From: Acholoe squamosa | Lineage: Eukaryota > Annelida > Polychaeta > Phyllodocida > Polynoidae | DNA length: 64,000 nt | Assembly: GCA_949317995.1 (NCBI GenBank) | Contig: OX439040.1 | Span: 74,621,972 to 74,685,971 of the forward strand | Reading direction: 5' to 3' | In this document: piece after piece, positions 21,810 to 30,979 of the stretch | Position numbering within the stretch: the first letter of the stretch is position 1 | Layout: each line of letters begins with the position of its first letter | Translations under genes and position numbers: made by a program | The notes under the pieces: generated by a model | The model's database searches: none | Seen by the model: the letters and a program-made list of their open reading frames with translations, nothing else | What the model was told of the DNA's origin: nothing

Positions 21810-23325
21810 CATTTAGGAGGGTGTTATACATATAATATTACTAGGATAACATTTCTACATGTCTAAACCTTTAGTAATAGAGGTACAACCATAGGTATAA
21901 CATTAACACCAAATAAATTGTGAACCGGATGTCATATATATATATTCGATAGTGAAATGTAGTTACATATAACGATTAGGATGTTAAAATATTATACGAA
22001 TTACTTGAAGAAGAGACAGTTATGTGAAACGGAACTGTCTATTTAATTATTATACCACATAATATTGTATTATATTTTAGGTATAATTAATAAGACAAGT
22101 AATATGAATCGTATACATGTGATGATGACAGCTATGTGTAACGGAACTGTCGATAATAAAATATATCACATAATAACATCCGTATGTGTGTTTATAGTTA
22201 TTAACACCACATTTGAATATGTAGTCTTAAAGAAGACTGTTATAGTAACATCACTATATAATGACATGTCGTATATTATTATCATACGAATCCGTTAAAG
22301 ATTTCGTGAGTAGTACGAATAGGGTTAATTATAACATACACTTGAAAAAAAAAAAAAAAAAAAATCACGGTGTGGTAATGAATATAATAATGATATATTG
22401 TCACCGTGTATCTAATAACCTTTATAGCACCAGATCAATATACTTATAATACAATTTGTCTCGCAGGACAATAATATGTGTTTTCTGGTGAGGTTTAACG
22501 GATCTTATAATATGAATACTAATAATAATCAGAGATCCGTTTCAAGAAAATATCTATGTACCCATATCATAATATGTATCTAGTGGATATGCACATACAT
22601 ATAATATTATAGAAAAATAGAGATATGACATTATATACAATATACAGGAATTATAAATGCTGCTGAAGTCTTCTGCTGTATCCTCCGGGTACTAGTAGGT
22701 AGGTGTGGTCAGCTAACCACGGGATGGACGTGCTAAAGTTTATAGTTTCCTTATATAGAGTGAACACGGTAGTTGATTTTGGGGCAGCTACCCACAATCC
22801 TCTAGTAGTGCTAAAGTTTGTAGTATATCCGAATGGTGTAGATTTGTAGAATAATAGTCCGGATGTGTCAACTATGTAGAGAACGTAATCCTTTTTAAGC
22901 TTAGTTGACATAAGTAAATAATAGTCCAATATAGGTTGATCCGGAAGTAATAGTAGTAGTTGATATAAGTCCATTCGGGAGTACAGATGAGTTGTAGAGG
23001 TAAATCGTAAAGTCCATCCTAGTAAGTGGTTAGCACGGGTAACAGCAGGAGTCTGGAACTGGCATCCGGATATGTCTCACAGCAGCAAGTCTACTATCGG
23101 ATTGTTCATGGATGAAGTTATAAATCCGAATAGGCTATTCAGGGTGCAATAAAAGTTATACAACCTGAATTATATAATAGACTGGTCAAAGGGACCCGGA
23201 ACACATACCATAGGTGTTCATACACTAGTGAATAAAACATTCGCAGACCTATAGGGTTCCGCAAAGACTATATCTGGTCATTTGGTGTTGGAAAAAAAAT
23301 TATGGGAGAAATAACCCTAGCATGC
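21810..23325 (-). other. AT-rich, hairpin-rich 3' tail of the Ty3-type element
   Basis: About 1.5 kb between the last ORF and the 3' LTR. It holds several short perfect stems: GACAGTT/AACTGTC (22015-22039), a near-identical 25-base copy (22127-22151), AGTCTT/AAGACT (22223-22238), CACGGTG/CACCGTG (22366-22408) and AACGGATCT/AGATCCGTT (22497-22541). There is also an A-run at 22346-22364. One 107-codon ORF (22651-22974, minus) exists but resembles nothing I know. The region is much more AT-rich than the ORFs before it. Confidence 0.7.
22651..22974 (-). CDS. Possible small ORF in the tail of the Ty3-type element
   Basis: 107 codons from ATG, with Tyr/Leu/Ser/Thr-rich content (LLFYKSTPFGYTTNFSTT, ADHTYLLVPGG). 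It is not recognised. It could be a short real gene of the element or an open frame by chance in AT-rich DNA. The lack of known motifs keeps confidence low. Confidence 0.2.
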   Translation of the reverse strand: MDLYQLLLLLPDQPILDYYLLMSTKLKKDYVLYIVDTSGLLFYKSTPFGYTTNFSTTRGLWVAAPKSTTVFTLYKETINFSTSIPWLADHTYLLVPGGYSRRLQQHL

Positions 23326-24333
23326 TTAAACAGATTTCTTAGCATGCTTCTTCTTCAGAAGAGCTAGAGCCGACTCGGGAGTGCCGTCCCACTCGTCCAA
23401 GTCGACTCCGAACACCCTCATGAACTTAGTGTTCAGATTGGTGTTCCGAGTGATCTCCTCCTTTACACGTTTCTCCAACACGTGCACATCCATAGCTGCT
23501 TTTTCCTGGGCAGCTGCGGCAGCGACCTCCTGGGCTTTTACATCGTCCCGGATGAGAGTCTCGAGACGTTGCTTTTCAGCGTCGCCCACCTGTTTCATGC
23601 ACAACAGAGTTTCGTTTAGGAGACCCTGATGAAACTCGATCGCTTTTTCACGAACGCACTTCTCCCAATGGGTGTAGATGGCCTTCTGGACATCTGCCTC
23701 CCCTTGGCGAGACTTCTCGAACCAAACTTCCGCATTACCGGTTTTAATGGTAATAGCGTCCTTTGGTTTCTCAGGTGCAGCGACAGCCTTGGGAGGAGTC
23801 GAGGCGGCCTGTGGACCACTTCCGGGTTTAGGACTTCCGGACACACCTGTCGTTGGTACACAGAAGGCAGGTGGTACATTCTGTTTCAGTCCCATTTGCA
23901 GGTACATGTTTAACTGCTCCTGGGTAAAGGTAACTGGTGGGGCGGCTGGAGCGGATGCAGATCCGGCGGCAGCAGATGCGGTGGTCTTCTTTGGCATAAG
24001 GCGACCATCCTTTCCTACCACCAAGGTCTGGCTCTCAGGTCCAGGTCCCTGGTTTAAGGACGGAAAGTTTCGAGAACTCACTTTCCCAGGTTTAGATACG
24101 GCTCCAGCGTATCCGGCAGGTTCGGGCTTCTTGAACACCGGAGTGCCCTGAGCCTGCTCTGCGGGGTGCCTTGCCAGAGGGGACCTGGAACGGTCCTCTG
24201 CTCTGACTTTCGGTTTAGTCGTGCTCTGACCATTACCGTTGCCGCCACGGTTCTGATCTCTCCTGCTCCTTTCACGAGCTCTCTTTGCATCCTTTCCGGA
24301 TTCCTCGCATTTCTGCCAGAGAGACTCGTGCAT
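23326..24333 (-). CDS. Second post-pol ORF of the Ty3-type element (unknown, basic N-terminus, coiled coil)
   Basis: 335 residues from ATG. The N-terminus is very basic with Arg/Ser pairs (KRARERSRRDQNRGG, EDRSRSPLAR), suggesting a nuclear localisation or RNA-binding segment. The middle is Pro/Ala/Gly-rich low complexity. The last 130 residues are charged and probably helical or coiled-coil (EKQRLETLIRDDVKAQEV, VLEKRVKEEITRN), ending VFGVDLDEWDGTPESALALL. There is no transmembrane segment or signal peptide, so it is not a classic Env. It is GC-rich, unlike pol. It lies 39 bases after the ORF at 24373-26292 on the same strand. I do not recognise a family. Confidence 0.7.
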   Translation of the reverse strand: MHESLWQKCEESGKDAKRARERSRRDQNRGGNGNGQSTTKPKVRAEDRSRSPLARHPAEQAQGTPVFKKPEPAGYAGAVSKPGKVSSRNFPSLNQGPGPESQTLVVGKDGRLMPKKTTASAAAGSASAPAAPPVTFTQEQLNMYLQMGLKQNVPPAFCVPTTGVSGSPKPGSGPQAASTPPKAVAAPEKPKDAITIKTGNAEVWFEKSRQGEADVQKAIYTHWEKCVREKAIEFHQGLLNETLLCMKQVGDAEKQRLETLIRDDVKAQEVAAAAAQEKAAMDVHVLEKRVKEEITRNTNLNTKFMRVFGVDLDEWDGTPESALALLKKKHAKKSV

Positions 24334-24372
24334 GTCCAGTTTACCCTTTCCAGGAGTCAGGACTATCTTTGC

Positions 24373-26292
24373 TCAGAGTTTCGAATCCTTGGTCTTCGGA
24401 ACTTCGCAGAGGACTTGGTCCCCTGGTCGGATCTTAGACCAAGCATCCTCGCTCAGACTGTCGAACTCCTTCATGAGTTCCTGATGAAGCTCCATGATGC
24501 GCTTCCGTGCCCCGTCCAAACCTTCTGCGTGGCATTTCTTCTGGTGTCTAGCCAGATCACTACGTCGGTTGTATTGCACCTTAGTAGTACACTTCTTGCC
24601 CTTCTTACCATAACTCGGATCACAGATGTAAACCGGGTGATGGTGGAAGTGGGCCTCTACCAGATGCCGTTGGAACCGGGCTGGAGTACTCCAGGTCCGG
24701 ATCGAGACATCACTCGCATCCTGGCAGATAGAGAAGGGACAGGACTTTTGATCGTCGCCGTACCACTTCTCTAAAGCCCAACGCAGCTTCCTCCTCTGGG
24801 TATAAGTGTAATACCCTTCGGTGTGGTTTAGCATAAGCCACATCTTTCGATAGGCTTTGCTCGGATTGGGGTCCTCGTCCGAAAGACGCATCCAATCTTC
24901 ATCATCCGACTCATCGTTCTTATTGATTGAGTCTGGACAGGCATAGAGGGTAGAGCCGTCCTTCTTAACTCCGTACGCACAGTCGGAGAAACACGTCGGA
25001 ATCCGGGTTTTGAATCCGGATTTGGCGTTAGCCCAACGTTCGGCCTCGGTTTGAGTTGATGGAGTGGCCTTCTCATCATACTCAACCGAGGATTCGTGCA
25101 CCGACTCCTCGTCAGACGACTCAACCTCCATGGCAGTACTACCAGTGGTTGAGGTGCTGGGTTTCGGCTCGGCTCTCGCAGAATCCGGGAGATTCTTGAG
25201 CTTCCGAGCAGCGGATCGTCGGTTCTTACTGACCTTCCAGTCTTCCTCCGGTTCCTGGGTTCCGGATGTGCTGGAGGTCGTGGCTTCTACTGGGGTAGTA
25301 GTGCTGCCGGTAGCTGATGTAGCACTGGCGGAGCTTCTGGTGGCAAGCTTCAGGTCGGGGATAGGAGGTGCGGGTGCTTCCGCGGCCCTCTTAGCCTCTT
25401 CCTGTGCCTCCTGTTCGGCAGTCATACGGCGGACAATAACCGTCCGAAGGGCTGCAGCTCGGTCCAATCCGATTAGTGAATTGTTCTGGACATCCACCAA
25501 TTCCTGTTCGGTTATGTAGTAACCGTCATCCCACTGCTCGAAGTTAGCAGCGGCCTCCCGGAATTCCTTAGTGGTCCGGCACGGCGTCCGGGTAGCACTA
25601 GGGCGTGGGTAGGTCTGGCCATCGGTATCCCAGACACAGCCTACCCAGTTGATGTTCGTAGCCTTGACGTTCCACAGGGATTTGTCAGGCTTCGGATACG
25701 CTCCGAGCTCGAAGGCTCGGTTAGCTGCATACACGGTTTCACGGAAACCAGCGTCCACCATAAGTCCCCGTTGGAACCACAGCCAGTCTCGAAGCCACTC
25801 GGGAGGCATCCTGGTCAGCTGTTCGGGAGCCATGACGCCCTCGATAGCTATCCTGACTTTCGGGTCCATCCTGACTGGTGTCCCGTCCGCGTAGGTCACT
25901 TGTGCCTGCAGTTCCGGGTGGACATACAGGTAGCGACCATCGTAGCTAGCTGGAAAAGGCTCCGCCACTGCTGGCTTCCACTCATCCTTCTGCCCGTCAA
26001 CTTGGGTAGTTTCGGACTCTGTCGCTGCAGGTTCAGCACTCGCAGTCGCTCCGGATCCCTCGGCCGGGAGTGGAGATAATAGTTTCTCTGGCTCATTTAG
26101 TGAGAATGAAGCCAGCTTCTCCTCGAACGAGCGATCCGTGGGTTCCTCCACGTCCATCATCTCGCTCTCTTCCTGTGTAACAGGCGACAAAGCTTCCGGA
26201 AAAGCTTCTGCGGACGGAGTCAGCTTATCCGGGTCACCGGATAGCTTGGCTGCAGCTACGGATTCCTCAGCCATGACTGGGGAATCGCCCAC
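24373..26292 (-). CDS. First post-pol ORF of the Ty3-type element (C2H2-like fingers, unknown)
   Basis: A 639-codon open frame with its first ATG at codon 7 in a fair initiation context (CAGTCATGG). Residues 1-110 are acidic and Ser/Thr/Pro-rich. Residues 110-300 look globular and Trp/Tyr-rich (ASYDGRYLYVHPEL, PPEWLRDWLWFQRGLMVD). Residues 300-420 are low complexity. Residues 515-590 hold two zinc-finger-like units: C518-x4-C523 ... H543-x4-H548, and C557 ... C568 ... H583 with C587/H588. No env-like membrane segment is present. The strong GC content contrasts with pol. A DNA- or RNA-binding nuclear accessory protein is inference only; no family was recognised. Confidence 0.75.
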   Translation of the reverse strand: MGDSPVMAEESVAAAKLSGDPDKLTPSAEAFPEALSPVTQEESEMMDVEEPTDRSFEEKLASFSLNEPEKLLSPLPAEGSGATASAEPAATESETTQVDGQKDEWKPAVAEPFPASYDGRYLYVHPELQAQVTYADGTPVRMDPKVRIAIEGVMAPEQLTRMPPEWLRDWLWFQRGLMVDAGFRETVYAANRAFELGAYPKPDKSLWNVKATNINWVGCVWDTDGQTYPRPSATRTPCRTTKEFREAAANFEQWDDGYYITEQELVDVQNNSLIGLDRAAALRTVIVRRMTAEQEAQEEAKRAAEAPAPPIPDLKLATRSSASATSATGSTTTPVEATTSSTSGTQEPEEDWKVSKNRRSAARKLKNLPDSARAEPKPSTSTTGSTAMEVESSDEESVHESSVEYDEKATPSTQTEAERWANAKSGFKTRIPTCFSDCAYGVKKDGSTLYACPDSINKNDESDDEDWMRLSDEDPNPSKAYRKMWLMLNHTEGYYTYTQRRKLRWALEKWYGDDQKSCPFSICQDASDVSIRTWSTPARFQRHLVEAHFHHHPVYICDPSYGKKGKKCTTKVQYNRRSDLARHQKKCHAEGLDGARKRIMELHQELMKEFDSLSEDAWSKIRPGDQVLCEVPKTKDSKL

Positions 26293-26783
26293 GGGAGTAA
26301 ACTACTCCTTTTCCGGCTTTTACGGCGCCGGGGCCGACACAAACGGAGTCTGTCTACCAGGAGACAGACTCTGGAGGAGCAGCGGGGGGTTTGCTTAGCC
26401 GGTAAAATCCAAGAAGGGAGCGAGCTCGACCGTCTTGGACGTTACCGAAAAACAATATGGCGACAGGCCAGCATTCGTGACGTCATTTCCCCGTTGCTTC
26501 ACGGGGTCACGAGAGGTCAGCCGAGACTGGACACGGTGACGTCATGCGGAAACGCACGTGCTACAGGCGGTACATCAACAAACTGATTGTTTTTAGGTAA
26601 TTATCGCTCACCCCGATGACTCGTCTGGGGATTTAAGTGGAGATTATGGAAAGCTTAAGCAAATCCACCGGATTATCCGTCCACTACCCATTGGTACATC
26701 ATGCGTGGGCGACAAATAAGCCTTTAGGGTCAGTTGTCATCCGTTCCTCTAAATGTAAACATTACACTCGTTGTGTATACAGG
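26293..26783 (-). promoter_or_regulatory. Spacer between pol and the post-pol ORFs with paired CRE sites and an E-box
   Basis: Two perfect CRE palindromes TGACGTCA (26478-26485 and 26537-26544), an E-box CACGTG (26555-26560) and an AATATGGCGAC word (26453-26463) lie 170-270 bases upstream of the next ORF's start on its strand. The spacer is GC-rich. An internal promoter for the accessory ORFs is a reasonable inference; a splice-acceptor region is an alternative. Confidence 0.4.
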
Positions 26784-29700
26784 TTAGGTCACTGCAGTCC
26801 TCTGGGCAATTCGGGGGCTGCGGCGAACGTATCTCCCCTTCTCGGATAGTTCTTTATCGGACCTGACAGTCTGAAGAGCTTTCTCTAGGTGCTTCTTAGC
26901 CTTAGAAACACCTTTCCTCCTCTTTTTGTCTTCACCTGCCGAGACTTTTTTAACTCCCCCACGCTTAATCGGTGTTGGCGTGGGTGTCACTGATTCGGAA
27001 CACTTTTTGGGTCTACCACGGCCGCGCTTCACTGTAGTGTTCTCTACCTGGTCTATTATGCGATTCTGGTTCAGGATCTTTCCGGAACCTTCACCATACA
27101 TTTCTGTGGAGGTCTCCCTCCCAGACCATTTCCTTAATCTAGCCACATTTGACTTATAAAGTCGACCAAGATCAGATTTAATAATTACGGTACAATCACT
27201 GATAACTTGTGTTATAGTAAAGGGACCGTCCCAATTAGACGCTAATTTTATGTGTCTAAGCGGTTCATGTAACCTGAGAACTCTGTCTCCGGATTGGAAT
27301 TTCCGATGCTTTAGATCGGTATCGTATCCTACTTTCTGCCATTTGGCACTTTTCTCCAAATCAATTCGGACAGACTCATATGCTTTTCTAAATCTGTCTC
27401 TTAAACATTCCACAAAAACTACATGGCAAGGTAGTTCAGGGTCCATCCCTACGACTCCAAAAACTAGGTCAGCAGGCATTATCAAATCCTCTCCGAATAC
27501 TAAAAGGTTCGGAGAACAATTTGTACTTGAATGTACCGTACTGTTATAAGCATGTGTCACAAAATGACATTGCTCATCCCAGTCATCCATATGTTCATTA
27601 ACGAGTGACTTTAGGACTTGGATGAGGGTTCTATTGAACCTTTCCACCAATCCGTCGCTTTGTGGCCTATACGGGTTGGTTCTAGTCTTGCAAATAGCTA
27701 AGTATTCGCACATACCCTGCCAGAGATTTGATTCGAATTCTCTGCCTTGGTCACTGTTTAACATTAATGGTACACCGAAGCTTAGTACCCAACCTTTTAC
27801 AAAAGCTTCGGCACAAGTAATTGCTTTGTGGTCCGGTAGTGGAAATACTTTAGTGTATTTCGTATAATAATCACACACTACCATCATACAGGTATTATCA
27901 TTAGCGGTTGTATTAAATCCACTAATAATATCTACCCCGATTCTTGCGAATCTAACTCCGAAAAGTTCTTGGGATAGGGGAAGTTTGCCCATCCCGGGTC
28001 CGGGTTTGTTTTTACAACAATCCGGACAGGTGGTTACCCATCTTTGCAAGTCCCGTGTCATGCCAGGCCAATAGTATTTCTTGGAAAGTCGTGCTAGCGA
28101 GCGTTTCCTTCCGAAATGACCACTGGTCCGATGCCCATGACAGAAGTACATAATGTCATGTCTCATAGCATGTGGTATCACCACTTGCATGATTCTCTCA
28201 CCATTATTACATGGCTTCCAACGGTATAACACGCCTTTCCGGACTTCAAGCTCGGTCCATTGAGCAAGAAACCTTCTCATTTCTCGATTTTCCAGAGAGA
28301 CCTCTGGTCTAACTGGACGTATACCCTTTGGTACTAATTGCAGTAGCTGCGCAGTTATCGAGTCAGCTTCCTGGAAATGTCGTATGTGATCCATAGACCA
28401 ATCCAGTATACTGGCAACTAGGGGTACGAATGGTCTTCGAATCCCTGCTAACACTGCCCTATGAGCTCCACAATCAGTACAATCCGGATTATCACATTTC
28501 CGGATTGGTATTCGAGACAAAGCATCAGCATTTAAATGCTTAACTCCGGGTCTATGCTGAATCTGTTGATGTTCAAGCCCATATTCGGATAAATGGGCTA
28601 GCCATCGGCCTAACATGCCTTCAGCATCTCGGAAGTTCAGTAGCCACCTTAAAGAGGAATGATCCGTACGTAAAGTAAAGTTCGTTCCCCATAGAAAATG
28701 TTTGAACTTCTTGGTATATACGACTACTGCTAACAACTCTCTTTTGGTTGTGCAGTAATTGCGCTGAGTCTTGCTCAGTGTGTTGCTGGCAAAGGCAATC
28801 GGTACTTCTCTCCCATTTTGGACTTGCGAGAGAGCTGCACCAATGCTATCATTACTAGCATCAGTATCCAGTATGAAATGATCCGTTTCATTCGGATATT
28901 GCAATACGGGAGTACTCGTGAACAGGTCTTTTAGCTTTTGAAAAGCGGTTTCCTGTTCATGCGTCCAAGGAAATTTTTCCTTGGTACTTCCTGGAGTCCA
29001 GTTAGCTATTGCTTGTAATGGGTAACTGACTCTAGAATAATTCGGAATAAATTCCCTGTAATAGGAACAGAATCCTAAAAAGGACCTCACTTCCCTGGGT
29101 GTTTTAGGTCTATTCCAATTCGTAACTGATTCGATTTTTTCCGGATCAGCCTTTATTCCTTCATCACTGATGATGCGGCCCAAATAATTTATGGACTTTC
29201 TAAACATGTGGCATTTCTTAGGTTTCAATTTGAGACCATTAGAAATAATACGTTCTAGTACCATTTTCAGGTTATTAGAACACTCTTCGAATGTTTTTCC
29301 GAAGACTATGACATCGTCAAGATATACAAGACATCTTTTCCACAATAAATCACTTAGAATTGTTTCCATCATTGCTTCAAATGTTGCAGGTGCATTGCAC
29401 AGTCCAAACGGCATTACATTATATTGGAATAATCCAATATGACTCGAAAATGCAGTTTTCTCCATATCTGAAGGGTTCATTCCCACTTGCCAGTAGCCTG
29501 ATTGCAAGTCTAGGGTACAAAACCAGCTGTTTCCCCCTAAGGAGTCAATGGTTTCATCTATTCTCGGTAATGGATACGAATTCTTTTTCGTTATTCCATT
29601 CAACTTCCTGTAGTCTATGCAGAAACGGATAGTACCGTCTTTCTTTGTTACCATACACACAGGACTACTCCATGGACTATTGGAAGGGACTATTACATCC

Positions 29701-30869
29701 TGTTCCAACATCTTGTTTATTTCATCCTCAGCTACTCTCTTTTTTGCTAAAGGTAACCGTCTATACGGTATCTTAAAGGGTTCGGCATCTCCAGTATCTA
29801 TTTTATGTAATACTTTATTTGTCGTACCTAGTTTTTCACCAGGTTTGGCAAAGGCAGTATGATACTGACGGAGCATATCATAGAACTCTTTCCGGTGTTC
29901 CGGATCCTCTAATGAAGTTTCTTCATACAACCTAAGTAAGTCTTCCGAAATTTCATCATCCCCTGTTACCTTCTGTAAGCTTAGCTTACTATCCGTTACA
30001 GTTTCCGAAAGGGTCACATTTCCAAAAACTTGTCCCTTTTTCAAGTAGATAGTAGTGTTTCCAGTATTGGAGACAGGTACTACCGACCAGGATACATTCG
30101 CTACTATCGTGTCTACAGAATTTAATCCGATACTTGATAACGTAACTACATCCGGTTCTATCACTGCAGGCTTATTACGCATTGCAGGATCACTTCTTAC
30201 AAGCACATCACAGGCTACTCCCGGAGGGATTCGCACAGTGTGTGCCACACTAGCCATACTGCTCACTTGTCTCAGTACACATCTAACTTTTACGGGATAC
30301 GGGTATCTCACACTCAACACTCCTGTTTGGGGTTCTAACACAGCACCATACAGGGATGCGAAATCCAACCCAAGTATACCCTCATCTGCTATATCCGCAA
30401 CGGTGGTGCTCATGACATAGTCATGGATACCATCCAACTGTAGTTTCACACAAGTTCTACCATACGTTTGTAAGGTACTGCCGTCGGCCGTCTGAGCACT
30501 TCCTCCCGATTTGAGAGTCTCATGTTCATCCGGTATAAGATCGTAGAAACCCCTGGAGATACAAGAGTGGCTAGCTCCCGTATCCACAAGGAATTCGGCA
30601 GATCTTCCGTTAACAGTGAGGCAAACATACCACCGCCTTCCGTTTAGAACAGAGGGTATGTCCGTGACAATCGGAACGTCATTTTTCACACCAGGAGTCG
30701 ATCCACATCTTTTCAGGAATTCAAGACAAGGATGACCCGGGGGCAGGTGGGCACCACAGACCTTGGCTAATTCATAGCCGCCTGCCTCGTTACTGATATT
30801 GGGTTTCCCCTGTGCGCCCGTGGCACCTGTTATATCAGCTTCCCTAACCTTCCGGGTGTCTACAACCAC
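26784..30869 (-). CDS. Pol polyprotein of the Ty3-type element (protease-RT-RNase H-integrase, AT-hook)
   Basis: A 1361-codon uninterrupted frame. The aspartic protease has the FLVDTGASHSC box (DTG 96-98). RT has FCTLDLQSGYWQVG (about 450-463), MPFGLCNAPATF and YLDD at 516-519. RNase H begins at LDTDASNDSIGAAL (about 667-680). Integrase has the HHCC finger (H911/H917 ... C948/C951) and the DDE triad D980, D1040 (LNSDQG) and E1076 (in LVERFNR). A GPF module follows (GPFTITQVI, about 1215). The C-terminus is basic with an AT-hook core RGRGRPKK (about 1282-1289). The domain order is that of Ty3/Gypsy. No chromodomain was recognised; the AT-hook may serve in its place for chromatin targeting, which is inference. 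Confidence 0.95.
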   Translation of the reverse strand: MVVDTRKVREADITGATGAQGKPNISNEAGGYELAKVCGAHLPPGHPCLEFLKRCGSTPGVKNDVPIVTDIPSVLNGRRWYVCLTVNGRSAEFLVDTGASHSCISRGFYDLIPDEHETLKSGGSAQTADGSTLQTYGRTCVKLQLDGIHDYVMSTTVADIADEGILGLDFASLYGAVLEPQTGVLSVRYPYPVKVRCVLRQVSSMASVAHTVRIPPGVACDVLVRSDPAMRNKPAVIEPDVVTLSSIGLNSVDTIVANVSWSVVPVSNTGNTTIYLKKGQVFGNVTLSETVTDSKLSLQKVTGDDEISEDLLRLYEETSLEDPEHRKEFYDMLRQYHTAFAKPGEKLGTTNKVLHKIDTGDAEPFKIPYRRLPLAKKRVAEDEINKMLEQDVIVPSNSPWSSPVCMVTKKDGTIRFCIDYRKLNGITKKNSYPLPRIDETIDSLGGNSWFCTLDLQSGYWQVGMNPSDMEKTAFSSHIGLFQYNVMPFGLCNAPATFEAMMETILSDLLWKRCLVYLDDVIVFGKTFEECSNNLKMVLERIISNGLKLKPKKCHMFRKSINYLGRIISDEGIKADPEKIESVTNWNRPKTPREVRSFLGFCSYYREFIPNYSRVSYPLQAIANWTPGSTKEKFPWTHEQETAFQKLKDLFTSTPVLQYPNETDHFILDTDASNDSIGAALSQVQNGREVPIAFASNTLSKTQRNYCTTKRELLAVVVYTKKFKHFLWGTNFTLRTDHSSLRWLLNFRDAEGMLGRWLAHLSEYGLEHQQIQHRPGVKHLNADALSRIPIRKCDNPDCTDCGAHRAVLAGIRRPFVPLVASILDWSMDHIRHFQEADSITAQLLQLVPKGIRPVRPEVSLENREMRRFLAQWTELEVRKGVLYRWKPCNNGERIMQVVIPHAMRHDIMYFCHGHRTSGHFGRKRSLARLSKKYYWPGMTRDLQRWVTTCPDCCKNKPGPGMGKLPLSQELFGVRFARIGVDIISGFNTTANDNTCMMVVCDYYTKYTKVFPLPDHKAITCAEAFVKGWVLSFGVPLMLNSDQGREFESNLWQGMCEYLAICKTRTNPYRPQSDGLVERFNRTLIQVLKSLVNEHMDDWDEQCHFVTHAYNSTVHSSTNCSPNLLVFGEDLIMPADLVFGVVGMDPELPCHVVFVECLRDRFRKAYESVRIDLEKSAKWQKVGYDTDLKHRKFQSGDRVLRLHEPLRHIKLASNWDGPFTITQVISDCTVIIKSDLGRLYKSNVARLRKWSGRETSTEMYGEGSGKILNQNRIIDQVENTTVKRGRGRPKKCSESVTPTPTPIKRGGVKKVSAGEDKKRRKGVSKAKKHLEKALQTVRSDKELSEKGRYVRRSPRIAQRTAVT

Positions 30870-30979
30870 CTCGGTGTTAGGCGATCTTGTTACTAAATGC
30901 GAACCATCGTCACGGATGGTGATATTATGGCAAAATTTGTCACTGGGATCCCCTTCTTTGCCCCTCGGGAGATCCCTTT

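Noticed and set aside
22346-22364. A-run as a LINE or SINE tail
   Set aside because: It lies within the tail of the LTR element with no flanking duplication or retroposon sequence.
24166-26079. Long plus-strand open frames opposite the accessory ORFs
   Set aside because: They are antisense shadows of the GC-rich minus-strand ORFs, with poor initiation context and no motifs.
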